NCBI GenBank assembly: GCA_032718475.1
Contig: JAUCBJ010007631.1
Span: forward strand, 1 to 55,434
Reading direction: 5' to 3'
From: Nemertoderma westbladi
Taxonomy: Eukaryota > Xenacoelomorpha > Nemertodermatida > Nemertodermatidae
DNA length: 55,434 nucleotides
Shown here: positions 1 to 14,300 of the stretch, piece by piece
Layout of the letters: each line of letters starts with the position of its first letter
Numbering within the stretch: the stretch's first letter is position 1
Program-made: the position numbers and the translations under genes
Notes under the pieces: generated by a model
The model's input: only the letters and a program-made list of their open reading frames with translations
Database searches by the model: none
What the model was told of the DNA's origin: nothing

Positions 1-116
1 ATGCTATACTCATCAGATCCGCATCCCCGTGCTATACTCATCGGATCCGCATCCCGGATCCTACACTCCTCAGATCCGCATCCTGGATACTATACTTATC
101 GGATCCACATCCCCGT

Positions 117-2852
117 GCTATACTCATCGGATCCGCATCCTGAATGCTATACTCATCGGATCCGCATCCTGGATGCTATACTCATCCAATCCGCATCCCA
201 GATGCTATACTCATCGGATCCGCATCATCCCAGATGCTATACTCATTGGATCCGCATCCCAGATGCTATACTTATCGGATCCGCATCCCGGATGCTATAC
301 TCATCAGATCCGCATCCCCGTGCTATACTCATCAGATCTGCATCCCAGATGCTATGCTCATCGGATCCGCATCCCGGATCCTACACTCCTCAGATCCGCA
401 TCCCGGATGCTATACTTATCAGATCTACATCGTGGATGCTATACTCATCAGATCCGCATCCCGGATGCTATACTCATCCAATCCGCATCCCAGATGCTAT
501 ACTCATCGGATCCGCATCCCCGATGCTATACTCATCGGATCCGCATCCCGGATGCTATACTCATCAGATCCGCATCCCGGATGCTATACTCATCCAATCC
601 GCATCCCAGATGCTATACTCATCGGATCCGCATCCCGGATGCTATACTCATCGGATCCGCATCCCGGATGCTATACTCATCGGATCCGCATCCCAGATGC
701 TATACTTATCAGATCTACATCGTGGATGCTATACTCATCAGATCCGCATCCCGGATGCTATACTCATCCAATCCGCATCCCAGATGCTATACTCATCGGA
801 TCCGCATCCCCGATGCTATACTCATCGGATCCACATCCCAGATGCTATACTCATCGGATCCGCATCCCAGATGCTATACTCATCCAATCCGCATCCCAGA
901 TGCTATATTCATCCAATCCGCATCCCAGATGATATACTCATCGGATCCGCATCCCAGATGCTATACTCATCCAATCCGCATCCCAGATGCTATACTCATC
1001 GGATCCGCATCCCGTATGCTATACTCATTGGATCCGCATCCCAGATGCTATACTCATCGGATCCGCATCCCGGATGCTATACTCATCGGATCCACATCCT
1101 GGATGCTATACTCATCCAATCCGCATCCCAGATGCTATACTCATCGGATCCGCATCATCCCGGATGCTATACTCATCGGATCCGCATCCCAGATGCTATA
1201 CTCATCTGATCCGCATCCCGGATGCTATACTCATCAGATCCGCATCCCCGTGCTATACTCATCGGATCCGCACCCCGGATCCTACACTCCTCAGATCCGC
1301 ATCCCGGATGCTATACTTATCGGATCAAAATCGTGGATGCTATACTCATCGGATCCGCATCCCGAATGCTATACTCATCGGATCCGCATCCCAGATGCTA
1401 TACTCATCGGATACGCATCATCCCGGATGCAATACTCATCGGATCCGCATCCTGGATGCTATACTCATCCAATCCGCATCCCAGATGCTATACTCATTGG
1501 ATCCGCATCATCCCGGATGCTATACTCATCGGATCCGTATCCCAGATGCTATAATCATCGGATCCACATCCCGGATGCTATACTCATCAGATCCGCATCC
1601 CCGTGCTATACTCATCAGATCCGCATCCCGGATCCTACACTCCTCAGATCCGCATCCCGGATGCTATACTTATCGGATCCACATCGTGGATGCTATACTC
1701 ATCGGATCCGCATCCCAGATGCTATACTCATCGGATCCGCATCCCAGATGCTATACTCATCCAATCCGCATCCCAGATGCTATACTCATCCAATCCGCAT
1801 CCCAGATGCTATACTCATCCAATCCGCATCCAGATGCTATACTCATCGGATCCGCATCCCAGATGCTATACTCATCGGATCCGCATCCCCGATGCTATAC
1901 TCATCGGATCCGCATCCTGGATGCTATACTCATCCAATCCGCATCCCAGATGCTATACTCATCGGATCCGCATCATCCCGGATGCTATACTCATCGGATC
2001 CGCATCCCAGATGCTATACTCATCGGATCCGCATCCCTGATGCTATACTCATCAGATCCGCATCCCCGTGCTATACTCATCGGATCCGCATCCCGGATCC
2101 TACACTCCTCAGATCCGCATCCTGGATACTATACTTATCGGATCCACATCGTGGATGCTATACTCATCGGATCCACATCCCCGTGCTATACTCATCGGAT
2201 CTGCATCCTGAATGCTATACTCATCGGATCCGCATCCTGGATGCTATACTCATCCAATCCGCATCCCAGATGCTATACTCATCGGATCCGCATCATCCCA
2301 GATGATATACTCATCGGATCCGCATCCCAGATGCTATACTCATCGGATCCGCATCCCGTATGCTATACTCATCGGATCCGCATCCCAGATGCTATACTTA
2401 TCGGATCCGCATCCCGGGTGCTATACTCATCAGATCCGCATCCCCGTGCTATACTCATCAGATCTGCATCCCAGATGCTATGCTCATTGGATCCGCATCC
2501 CGGATCCTACACTCCTCAGATCCGCATCCCAGATGCTATATTCATCCAATCCGCATCCCAGATGCTATACTCATCGGATCCGCATCCCAGATGCTATACT
2601 CATCCAATCCGCATCCCAGATGCTATACTCATCGGATCCGCATCCCGTATGCTATACTCATCGGATCCGCATCCCAGATGCTATACTCATCGGATCCGCA
2701 TCCCGGATGCTATACTCATCGGATCCGCATCCCAGATGCTATACTCATCGGATCCGCATCCCGGATGCTATACTCATCAGATCCGCATCCCCGTGCTATA
2801 CTTATCGGATCCGCATCCCCGTGCTATACTCATCGGATCCGCATCCCGGATC
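117..2852 (+). repeat. Segmental duplication within the satellite, copy A
   Basis: This 2.74-kb stretch reappears at 7710-10445 with a constant offset of 7593 bp. The same rare monomer variants occur in the same order, including the 28-bp units, the TCCTACACTCCTC variant and the GATCAAAATCG unit near 1323. Only a few base differences are visible, for example GATGCTATA versus GATGATATA near 9170. Similarity stops at 2852/10445, where one copy has GGATCCTACAC and the other GGATGCTATAC. Confidence 0.9.
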
Positions 2853-3039
2853 CTACACTCCTCAGATCCGCATCCCGGATGCTATACTCATCGGATCTGC
2901 ATCCTGGATGCTATACTCATCCAATCCGCATCCCAGATGCTATACTCATCGGATCCGCATCATCCCGGATGCTATACTCATCGGATCCGCATCCCAGATG
3001 CTATACTCATCGGAGCCGCATCCCGGATGCTATACTCAT

Positions 3040-5350
3040 CAGATCCGCATCCCAGATGCTATACTCATCGGATCCGCATCCCGGATGCTATACTCATCGG
3101 ATCCGCATCCCGGATGCTATACTCATCGGGTCTGCATCCTGGATGCTATACTCATCCAATCCGCATCCCAGATGCTATACTCATCGGATCCGCATCATCC
3201 TGGATGCTATACTCATCGGATCCGCATCCCAGATGCTATACTCATCGGATCCGCATCCCCGATGCTATACTCATCGGATCTGCATCCCGGATGCTATACT
3301 CATCCAATCCGCATCCCGGATGCTATACTCATCGGATCCGCATCCCGGATGCTATACTCATCGGGTCTGCATCCTGGATGCTATACTCATCCAATCCGCA
3401 TCCCGGATGCTATACTCATCGGGTCTGCATCCTGGATGCTATACTCATCCAATCCGCATCCCAGATGCTATACTCATCGGATCCGCATCATCCTGGATGC
3501 TATACTCATCGGATCCGCATCCCAGATGCTATACTCATCGGATCCGCATCCCAGATGCTATACTCATCGGATCCGCATCCCGGATGCTATACTCATCGGA
3601 TCCGCATCCCGGATGCTATACTCATCGGATCCGCATCCCGGATGCTATACTCATCGGGTCTGCATCCTGGATGCTATACTCATCCAATCCGCATCCCAGA
3701 TGCTATACTCATCGGATCCGCATCATCCTGGATGCTATACTCATCGGATCCGCATCCCAGATGCTATACTCATCGGATCCGCATCCCCGATGCTATACTC
3801 ATCGGATCTGCATCCCGGATGCTATACTCATCCAATCCGCATCCCGGATGCTATACTCATCGGATCCGCATCCCGGATGCTATACTCATCGGGTCTGCAT
3901 CCTGGATGCTATACTCATCCAATCCGCATCCCGGATGCTATACTCATCGGGTCTGCATCCTGGATGCTATACTCATCCAATCCGCATCCCAGATGCTATA
4001 CTCATCGGATCCGCATCATCCTGGATGCTATACTCATCGGATCCGCATCCCAGATGCTATACTCATCAGATCCGCATCCCAGATGCTATACTCATCGGAT
4101 CCGCATCCCGGATGCTATACTCATCGGATCCGCATCCCGGATGCTATACTCATCGGGTCTGCATCCTGGATGCTATACTCATCCAATCCGCATCCCAGAT
4201 GCTATACTCATCGGATCCGCATCATCCTGGATGCTATACTCATCGGATCCGCATCCCAGATGCTATACTCATCGGATCCGCATCCCCGATGCTATACTCA
4301 TCGGATCTGCATCCCGGATGCTATACTCATCCAATCCGCATCCCGGATGCTATACTCATCGGATCCGCATCCCGGATGCTATACTCATCGGGTCTGCATC
4401 CTGGATGCTATACTCATCCAATCCGCATCCCGGATGCTATACTCATCGGGTCTGCATCCTGGATGCTATACTCATCCAATCCGCATCCCAGATGCTATAC
4501 TCATCGGATCCGCATCATCCTGGATGCTATACTCATCGGATCCGCATCCCAGATGCTATACTCATCGGATCCGCATCCCAGATGCTATACTCATCGGATC
4601 CGCATCCCGGATGCTATACTCATCGGATCCGCATCCCGGATGCTATACTCATCGGATCCGCATCCCGGATGCTATACTCATCGGGTCTGCATCCTGGATG
4701 CTATACTCATCCAATCCGCATCCCAGATGCTATACTCATCGGATCCGCATCATCCTGGATGCTATACTCATCGGATCCGCATCCCAGATGCTATACTCAT
4801 CGGATCCGCATCCCCGATGCTATACTCATCAGATCTGCATCCCGGATGCTATACTCATCCAATCCGCATCCCGGATGCTATACTCATCGGATCCGCATCC
4901 CGGATGCTATACTCATCGGGTCTGCATCCTGGATGCTATACTCATCCAATCCGCATCCCGGATGCTATACTCATCGGGTCTGCATCCTGGATGCTATACT
5001 CATCCAATCCGCATCCCAGATGCTATACTCATCGGATCCGCATCATCCTGGATGCTATACTCATCGGATCCGCATCCCAGATGCTATACTCATCAGATCC
5101 GCATCCCAGATGCTATACTCATCGGATCCGCATCCCGGATGCTATACTCATCGGATCCGCATCCCGGATGCTATACTCATCGGGTCTGCATCCTGGATGC
5201 TATACTCATCCAATCCGCATCCCAGATGCTATACTCATCGGATCCGCATCATCCTGGATGCTATACTCATCGGATCCGCATCCCAGATGCTATACTCATC
5301 GGATCCGCATCCCCGATGCTATACTCATCGGATCTGCATCCCGGATGCTA
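3040..5350 (+). repeat. Higher-order repeat section of the satellite
   Basis: A diagnostic GGGTCTGCATCCTGG variant recurs near 3127, 3361, 3419, 3655, 3890, 3947, 4154, 4388, 4446, 4681, 4917, 4974 and 5180. The spacings repeat as blocks of about 528 and 499 bp, giving a compound higher-order period of about 1027 bp (3127, 4154, 5180). Monomers inside a block differ from one another more than corresponding monomers in successive blocks do. Spacings were read by eye and may be off by one or two bases. Confidence 0.8.
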
Positions 5351-7709
5351 TACTCATCCAATCCGCATCCCAGATGCTATACTCATCGAATCCGCATCCC
5401 GGATGCTATACTCATCGGATCCGCATCATCCCGGATGCTATACTCATCGGATCCGCATCCCAGATGCTATACTCATCGGATCCGCATCATCCCGGATGCT
5501 ATACGCATCCAATCCGCATCCCAGATGCTATACTCATCGGATCCGCATCATCCCGGATGCAATACTCATCGGATCCGCATCCCAGATGCTATACTCATCT
5601 GATCCGCATCCTGGATGCTATACTCATCGAATCCGCATCCCGGATGCTATACTCATCGGATCCGCATCATCCTGGATGCTATACTCATCGGATCCGCATC
5701 ATCCCGGATGCAATACTCATCGGATCCGCATCCCAGATGCTATACTCATCGGATCCACATCCCAGATGCTATACTCATCGGATCTGCATCCTAGATGCTA
5801 TACTCATCCAATCCGCATCCCAGATGCTATACTCATCGGATCCGCATCCCCGATGCTATACTCATCGGATCCACATCCCAGATGCTATACTCATCGGATC
5901 CGCATCCCAGATGCTATACTCATCCAATCCGCATCCCAGATGCTATACTCATCGGATCCGCATCCCAGATGCTATACTCATCGGATCCGCATCGTGGATG
6001 CTATACTCATCGGATCCGCATCCCAGATGCTATACTCATCGGATCCGCATCCCAGATGCTATACTCATCGGATCCGCATCCCAGATGCTATACTCATCGG
6101 ATCCGCATCTTCCCAGATGCTATACTCATCGGATCCACATCCCAGATGCTATACTCATTGGATCCGCATCCCGTATGCTATACTCATCGGATCCGCATCC
6201 CAGATGCTATACTCATCGGATCCGCATCCCGGATGCTATACTCATCAGATCCACATCCTGGATGCTATACTCATCCAATCCGCATCCCAGATGCTATACT
6301 CATCGGATCCGCATCATCCCGGATGCTATACTCATCGGATCCGCATCCCAGATGCTATACTCATCGGATCCGCATCTTCCCAGATGCTATACTCATCGGA
6401 TCCGCATCCCAGATGCTATACTCATCGGATCCGCATCCCGTATGCTATACTCATCGGATCCGCATCCCAGATGCTATACTCATCGGATCCGCATCCCGGA
6501 TGCTATACTCATCGGATCCACATCGTGGATGCTATACTCATCGGATCCGCATCTTCCCAGATGCTATACTCATCGGATCCGCATCTTCCCAGATGCTATA
6601 CTCATCGGATCCGCATCCCAGATGCTATACTCATCGGATCCGCATCCCGTATGCTATACTCATCGGATCCGCATCCCAGATGCTATACTCATCGGATCCG
6701 CATCCCGGATGCTATACTCATCGGATCCACATCCTGGATGCTATACTCATCCAATCCGCATCCCAGATGCTATACTCATCGGATCCGCATCATCCCGGAT
6801 GCTATACTCATCGGATCCGCATCCCAGATGCTATACTCATCTGATCCGCATCCCGGATGCTATACTCATCAGATCCGCATCCCCGTGCTATACTCATCGG
6901 ATCCGCATCCCGGATCCTACACTCCTCAGATCTGCATCCCGGATGCTATACTTATTGGATCAAAATCGTGGATGCTATACTCATCGGATCCGCATCCCGA
7001 ATGCTATACTCATCGGATCCGCATCCCAGATGCTATACTCATCGGATCCGCATCATCCCGGATGCAATACTCATCGGATCCGCATCCTGGATGCTATACT
7101 CATCCAATCCGCATCCCAGATGCTATACTCATTGGATCCGCATCATCCCGGATGCTATACTCATCGGATCCGTATCCCAGATGCTATAATCATCGGATCC
7201 ACATCCCGGATGCTATACTCATCAGATCCGCATCCCCGTGCTATACTCATCAGATCCGCATCCCGGATCCTACACTCCTCAGATCCGCATCCCGGATGCT
7301 ATACTTATCGGATCCACATCGTGGATGCTATACTCATCGGATCCGCATCCCAGATGCTATACTCATCGGATCCGCATCCCAGATGCTATACTCATCGGAT
7401 CCGCATCATCCCGGATGCTATACTCATCGGATCCGCATCCCAGATGCTATACTCATCCAATCCGCATCCCAGATGCTATACTCATCCAATCCGCATCCCA
7501 GATGCTATACTCATCCAATGCGCATCCCAGATGCTATACTCATCGGATCCGCATCCCAGATGCTATACTCATCGGATCCGCATCCCCGATGCTATACTCA
7601 TCGGATCCGCATCCTGGATGCTATACTCATCCAATCCGCATCCCAGATGCTATACTCATCGGATCCGCGTCATCCCGGATGCTATACTCATCGGATCCGC
7701 ATCCCAGAT

Positions 7710-10445
7710 GCTATACTCATCGGATCCGCATCCTGAATGCTATACTCATCGGATCCGCATCCTGGATGCTATACTCATCCAATCCGCATCCCAGATGCTA
7801 TACTCATCGGATCCGCATCATCCCAGATGCTATACTCATTGGATCCGCATCCCAGATGCTATACTTATCGGATCCGCATCCCGGATGCTATACTCATCAG
7901 ATCCGCATCCCCGTGCTATACTCATCAGATCTGCATCCCAGATGCTATGCTCATCGGATCCGCATCCCGGATCCTACACTCCTCAGATCCGCATCCCGGA
8001 TGCTATACTTATCAGATCTACATCGTGGATGCTATACTCATCAGATCCGCATCCCGGATGCTATACTCATCCAATCCGCATCCCAGATGCTATACTCATC
8101 GGATCCGCATCCCCGATGCTATACTCATCGGATCCGCATCCCGGATGCTATACTCATCAGATCCGCATCCCGGATGCTATACTCATCCAATCCGCATCCC
8201 AGATGCTATACTCATCGGATCCGCATCCCGGATGCTATACTCATCGGATCCGCATCCCGGATGCTATACTCATCGGATCCGCATCCCAGATGCTATACTT
8301 ATCAGATCTACATCGTGGATGCTATACTCATCAGATCCGCATCCCGGATGCTATACTCATCCAATCCGCATCCCAGATGCTATACTCATCGGATCCGCAT
8401 CCCCGATGCTATACTCATCGGATCCACATCCCAGATGCTATACTCATCGGATCCGCATCCCAGATGCTATACTCATCCAATCCGCATCCCAGATGCTATA
8501 TTCATCCAATCCGCATCCCAGATGATATACTCATCGGATCCGCATCCCAGATGCTATACTCATCCAATCCGCATCCCAGATGCTATACTCATCGGATCCG
8601 CATCCCGTATGCTATACTCATTGGATCCGCATCCCAGATGCTATACTCATCGGATCCGCATCCCGGATGCTATACTCATCGGATCCACATCCTGGATGCT
8701 ATACTCATCCAATCCGCATCCCAGATGCTATACTCATCGGATCCGCATCATCCCGGATGCTATACTCATCGGATCCGCATCCCAGATGCTATACTCATCT
8801 GATCCGCATCCCGGATGCTATACTCATCAGATCCGCATCCCCGTGCTATACTCATCGGATCCGCACCCCGGATCCTACACTCCTCAGATCCGCATCCCGG
8901 ATGCTATACTTATCGGATCAAAATCGTGGATGCTATACTCATCGGATCCGCATCCCGAATGCTATACTCATCGGATCCGCATCCCAGATGCTATACTCAT
9001 CGGATACGCATCATCCCGGATGCAATACTCATCGGATCCGCATCCTGGATGCTATACTCATCCAATCCGCATCCCAGATGCTATACTCATTGGATCCGCA
9101 TCATCCCGGATGCTATACTCATCGGATCCGTATCCCAGATGCTATAATCATCGGATCCACATCCCGGATGATATACTCATCAGATCCGCATCCCCGTGCT
9201 ATACTCATCAGATCCGCATCCCGGATCCTACACTCCTCAGATCCGCATCCCGGATGCTATACTTATCGGATCCACATCGTGGATGCTATACTCATCGGAT
9301 CCGCATCCCAGATGCTATACTCATCGGATCCGCATCCCAGATGCTATACTCATCCAATCCGCATCCCAGATGCTATACTCATCCAATCCGCATCCCAGAT
9401 GCTATACTCATCCAATCCGCATCCAGATGCTATACTCATCGGATCCGCATCCCAGATGCTATACTCATCGGATCCGCATCCCCGATGCTATACTCATCGG
9501 ATCCGCATCCTGGATGCTATACTCATCCAATCCGCATCCCAGATGCTATACTCATCGGATCCGCATCATCCCGGATGCTATACTCATCGGATCCGCATCC
9601 CAGATGCTATACTCATCGGATCCGCATCCCTGATGCTATACTCATCAGATCCGCATCCCCGTGCTATACTCATCGGATCCGCATCCCGGATCCTACACTC
9701 CTCAGATCCGCATCCTGGATACTATACTTATCGGATCCACATCGTGGATGCTATACTCATCGGATCCACATCCCCGTGCTATACTCATCGGATCTGCATC
9801 CTGAATGCTATACTCATCGGATCCGCATCCTGGATGCTATACTCATCCAATCCGCATCCCAGATGCTATACTCATCGGATCCGCATCATCCCAGATGATA
9901 TACTCATCGGATCCGCATCCCAGATGCTATACTCATCGGATCCGCATCCCGTATGCTATACTCATCGGATCCGCATCCCAGATGCTATACTTATCGGATC
10001 CGCATCCCGGGTGCTATACTCATCAGATCCGCATCCCCGTGCTATACTCATCAGATCTGCATCCCAGATGCTATGCTCATTGGATCCGCATCCCGGATCC
10101 TACACTCCTCAGATCCGCATCCCAGATGCTATATTCATCCAATCCGCATCCCAGATGCTATACTCATCGGATCCGCATCCCAGATGCTATACTCATCCAA
10201 TCCGCATCCCAGATGCTATACTCATCGGATCCGCATCCCGTATGCTATACTCATCGGATCCGCATCCCAGATGCTATACTCATCGGATCCGCATCCCGGA
10301 TGCTATACTCATCGGATCCGCATCCCAGATGCTATACTCATCGGATCCGCATCCCGGATGCTATACTCATCAGATCCGCATCCCCGTGCTATACTTATCG
10401 GATCCGCATCCCCGTGCTATACTCATCGGATCCGCATCCCGGATG
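7710..10445 (+). repeat. Segmental duplication within the satellite, copy B
   Basis: Partner of 117-2852 at offset 7593. The right part of this copy (from about 9780) is also related to 20005-21319, so part of it exists in three versions in the window. Near identity over 2.7 kb of a highly variable monomer order indicates recent unequal exchange or amplification of a large block rather than monomer-by-monomer slippage. Confidence 0.9.
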
Positions 10446-10859
10446 CTATACTCATCGGATCCGCATCCCGGATGCTATACTCATCGGGTCTGCATCCTGG
10501 ATGCTATACTCATCCAATCCGCATCCCAGATGCTATACTCATCGGATCCGCATCATCCTGGATGCTATACTCATCGGATCCGCATCCCAGATGCTATACT
10601 CATCGGAGCCGCATCCCGGATGCTATACTCATCAGATCCGCATCCCAGATGCTATACTCATCGGATCCGCATCCCGGATGCTATACTCATCGGATCCGCA
10701 TCCCGGATGCTATACTCATCGGATCCGCATCCCAGATGCTATACTTATCAGATCTACATCGTGGATGCTATACTCATCAGATCCGCATCCCGGATGCTAT
10801 ACTCATCGGATCCGCATCCCGGATGCTATACTCATCGGATCCGCATCCCGGATGCTATA

Positions 10860-11092
10860 TGAGAGATACTCGCTTTTGCCATGGCCTCAACCGACTGACT
10901 CTAGCTCTACTGTACAGCTGTACTATAGATACCTACCGGTACTTTGTGGTTATGGGGTGTTTCCGGTATTGAGCCTCACCTATGCATTACTTCTTGTTAC
11001 TGCTGTTTATATTACCCTGTTACTGTGTTACCTGATTATATGATATTGCATGATTGATATTGTGATATAGAACCACAACCGAGTTCTTAAGA
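10860..11092 (+). repeat. 5' LTR of gypsy copy 1
   Basis: A 233-bp direct repeat of 16013-16245. It starts TGAGAGATACTCG and ends GAGTTCTTAAGA, so the termini are TG...GA rather than the usual TG...CA. The boundaries are fixed by the 5-bp target duplication, by the primer-binding site starting at 11093, and by the second copy, whose LTR limits are identical. Confidence 0.95.
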
Positions 11093-11341
11093 TGGCGCAG
11101 TTCCTGTAGTTTGCAACCTTCTGCCTGCCTACAGCCCAACAACACTTCAATAAACTGTTTAAATCTGAATTCAGGAATGCAGAACTCCCCAAAACAGCTA
11201 GGCTTACACTGATACTGCTGAATTCGGTTAGACTGACGCATGGAACGTTGATACGGTTGGTTTACGCAATTTTTTTTTACTGCCTATTCCATATTCCGGT
11301 ACTAGGCCTAATCATTCTGTTCCAACTTCCAATAAACTGTC
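11093..11341 (+). promoter_or_regulatory. Primer-binding site and gag leader of gypsy copy 1
   Basis: TGGCGCAGTTCC starts immediately after the LTR with no spacer. It begins with the TGG expected to pair with a tRNA 3'-CCA end; I cannot say which tRNA. The remaining 240 bp up to the gag ATG are untranslated leader. Short antisense frames there look like chance. Confidence 0.75.
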
Positions 11342-14300
11342 ATGTCTTCAGATTTTCCATCCCTCGCGAATGTCACTGACGCTACACGCGAACAACTAAG
11401 GGATTGGATTAACGAATTTGAAATTCGTATTGACCCTAAAACTAACACAGACTCTATGCGTTGCGCTGTTTTACGTTATATTAGAGAAACGAGTGTACCT
11501 GATGACAGGGCTACTGGAGAAATTCTGGATGATTCCAGTATTTCCCCATCCTTATTAATGTTCCTACGCGAACAACAAACAGCCAATAGGGAACAACAGT
11601 CTGTGTTCCTACAGTTCCTACAAGAACAACGGACATTCAGACCTACTGATCCCGTTATGAGCGCGGGTGCACATGCACCCGACTCCTACCCAGTGGAATC
11701 CGCCACTGGAACCACCCACCGTAATTACAGACGGATCGATTCGTCATATAAGCCTGAACAACTGACTCCTGATTATAACCTTGCCCAGTTCAATACGTGG
11801 CGAGAACAATTTGAGCGTTTTTATAAAGTGAATGACATCACGTCCCTGGACAGACAAGCACAGGTTGTACACCTTTATGGTTGTCTATCACGCAAAACGC
11901 AGGATGCAATGAGAGTTATTATGCATATTACCGAGACTATGTCTGTAGATGAAATTCTCTGCAACCTACACGTTTTTTTTCGCCGAAAAACTAATGTTGT
12001 TTGCCGCCGGGTAGATTTTTACCTTGCCAAACAATCTCAGGGTGAAACTTTTAATGATTTCCACATTCGGTTGTCTGATTTGCAAAGCAATTCAGAACCT
12101 TGTCCAGATTGCTGTGATCAGCAATTAATGACGAAAATAATATCTGGAATAAACGATGATGATCTCAGAGAGAAAATTTTCGAAACTTATGATGATCCGA
12201 CACTAGATGACGTTCTAAAAGTTTGTCGGGCACGCGAGCAGTCGCGCCGCGATGCAACTGGAGCTGCATCCAGAACTAACAAAATTACCAGTGGGCATTC
12301 CGGTACCAATATCCGGCCTACTAGCCCACAACACCGTGGCAGACAAAAATACTATTCCCGTCCACGGGGCAATAATTCACGGAGCAACAATTCACGGAAC
12401 CCTTCAAAGAACCGTGAACAATCTACAACTAGGAAATCCTGTCCAAAATGTTTTACCAGCCATCCCCGCAGTGAGTGCCCACATCGTAATAGCACTTGCC
12501 ATGGCTGTGGTATTAAGGGTCATATAACCCCAGTTTGTGGAAAAAAACGCTTGGGTTCTACAAACCAATCCTTCACCCACTCCCTTAAGTCAGGTTCTGA
12601 CTCTGCTCCATTGCGACATAATTCTATTCCTCCTAAGGAAACTTTTCCATCCCAAACGAACATAGTTCGTCATGATGAACCCAGCTCATTCATTTACACA
12701 ATGGGCACTGAAAGCATTTATACGGCTTCCCCAAAGCCACCACGATTGCATGTATCTATCTCCTGCCATGGAATTAATTTTTCATGTCCCACCATTGCTG
12801 ATACAGGAGCCGATGATACCATAATCTCATCTAATATAGTTGAAATTCATGGTTTAACCAAATATGTTGACCCTAATGACAAAATTCCACTAATTGCTGC
12901 CAACAGCACCCCTATGGAGTGCACAGGGTCAATTTCAATCAATATCAGCTATTTTGAACATTTGATACATACAGTCGCTTATGTGACACCTGATTTCAGT
13001 GGATTCCTAATGTCTTTTGATGTTTGTAGGCAACATGGACTCACAGCACCGGAATTCCCAATTCCCGACTATATTACTGCCCGTAAGGGGCACACTCGTA
13101 TTGTTAAAACGAGCACTGAGGATATTCTCAGCAGTGGTTATCCGGGTGCCTCTGATAGAACCATTGAGTTCACCCACAAACAACTCGTTAATGAGTTCAA
13201 GGACATTTTTGCTGGCAGTTCACCGGAAGTGGAGTTACCCACAATGACAGGCATCCCAATGCACATACACATGCAGCAAAATTACAAACCGTATGCAATA
13301 TACGCAGCCCGTCCCCTACCGTTTGCATATAGAGATGAGGTCAAACGGAACCTAGATCTTATGGAATCTAAGGGTGTAATCTCTAAAGTTAATTTCCCAA
13401 CAGACTTTATTAGTCCACTTGTAGTCACTTCAAAGAAAAATGGTAAGTTACGCATGTGCGTTGACCATACTAAGCTCAACAATTATATACAGCGTCCCAT
13501 ACACCCCTTCCCATCTCCTCGAGATGTAGCATTTTCAATACCTAGTGGCATGCGTTATTTTTCCACCTTCGACGCAACGCACGGTTATTGGCAGATACCA
13601 CTAGATAAAGAAAGCCAACCACTAACAACTTTCCTTACCCCATATGGGCGCTACATGTACTTACGTGCTCCTATGGGACTCTCATGTTCCGGAGACGAGT
13701 ACTGTCTCCGTGGTGATTCTGCTCTTGAGGGTCTACCAAATATTAAGAAAATAGTAGATGATATCATTGTTTATACTACTACTTTCGAGGAACATGTTTC
13801 CATAGTAACAGAACTCTTCTCTCGTTGTCGCAACTCTGCTATTACACTTAATCCCACCAAAGTAGTTTTCGCACAGTCAAGTGTTCAATTCGCAGGGTAT
13901 ATCATTGGGCGCAATGGTATAAAGGCCGACCCCAAACGAGTCTCAGCAATCTCTAACTTTCCAATCCCAACAAACATTAGTGAGCTACGCTCATTCTTCG
14001 GTCTCGTTAACCAGCTTGGTGACTTTACTTCCACAGTTGCAGCAGCTGCTTTTCCTTTACGTCCACTACTTCAGAAGCATAATTCTTTCCTCTGGATGGA
14101 TACCCATACCGAAGCCTTTAATGCTGTTAAGGATGCTTTAGTTTCGCCCCCCGTTCTGCAATCATTCGATCCCAAACTACCAACTCTTCTGCGTACAGAT
14201 GCTTCTCGTCTCAAAGGATTGGGTTATGTCTTACTACAAAACTATGCCTGTGGTTCCAACTCACCCCCTTCTTGGCGTCTCATTCAATGTGGCTCACGTT

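Larger units (their letters stand above)
1..10859 (+). repeat. 29-bp satellite array, block 1
   Basis: About 370 tandem monomers of 29 bp; a clean consensus unit is 3555-3583. It begins ATGCTATACTCATC, contains a BamHI-type GGATCC, and ends GCATCCCGG. Common variants replace GGATCC with CAATCC, AGATCC or GGTCTG, add three bases (GCATCATCC, 32 bp), or drop one (CCCCGTGC, 28 bp). The plus-strand unit contains no TAA, TAG or TGA. Since 29 is not a multiple of 3, all three plus frames stay open for kilobases with the same 29-residue peptide repeat, while the reverse complement has TGA and TAG. The block runs off the left end of the window and ends at the gypsy insertion at 10860. Confidence 0.97.

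Noticed and set aside
987-8802. Giant plus-strand open frames encoding a 29-residue repeat protein
   Set aside because: All three frames are open with the same peptide because the monomer lacks stop trinucleotides; there is no frame preference, signal sequence, splice context or termination pattern pointing to a gene.
1-10859. CRISPR array, because of a repeat length of 29 bp
   Set aside because: Repeats are head-to-tail without spacers, there are no cas genes, and the context is a spliced animal gene.
10860-11241. Short frames fused to satellite or leader at the LTR (for example minus 11020-11241)
   Set aside because: They overlap the LTR and primer-binding region and recur identically at copy 2 as a consequence of element identity; no homology recognised.
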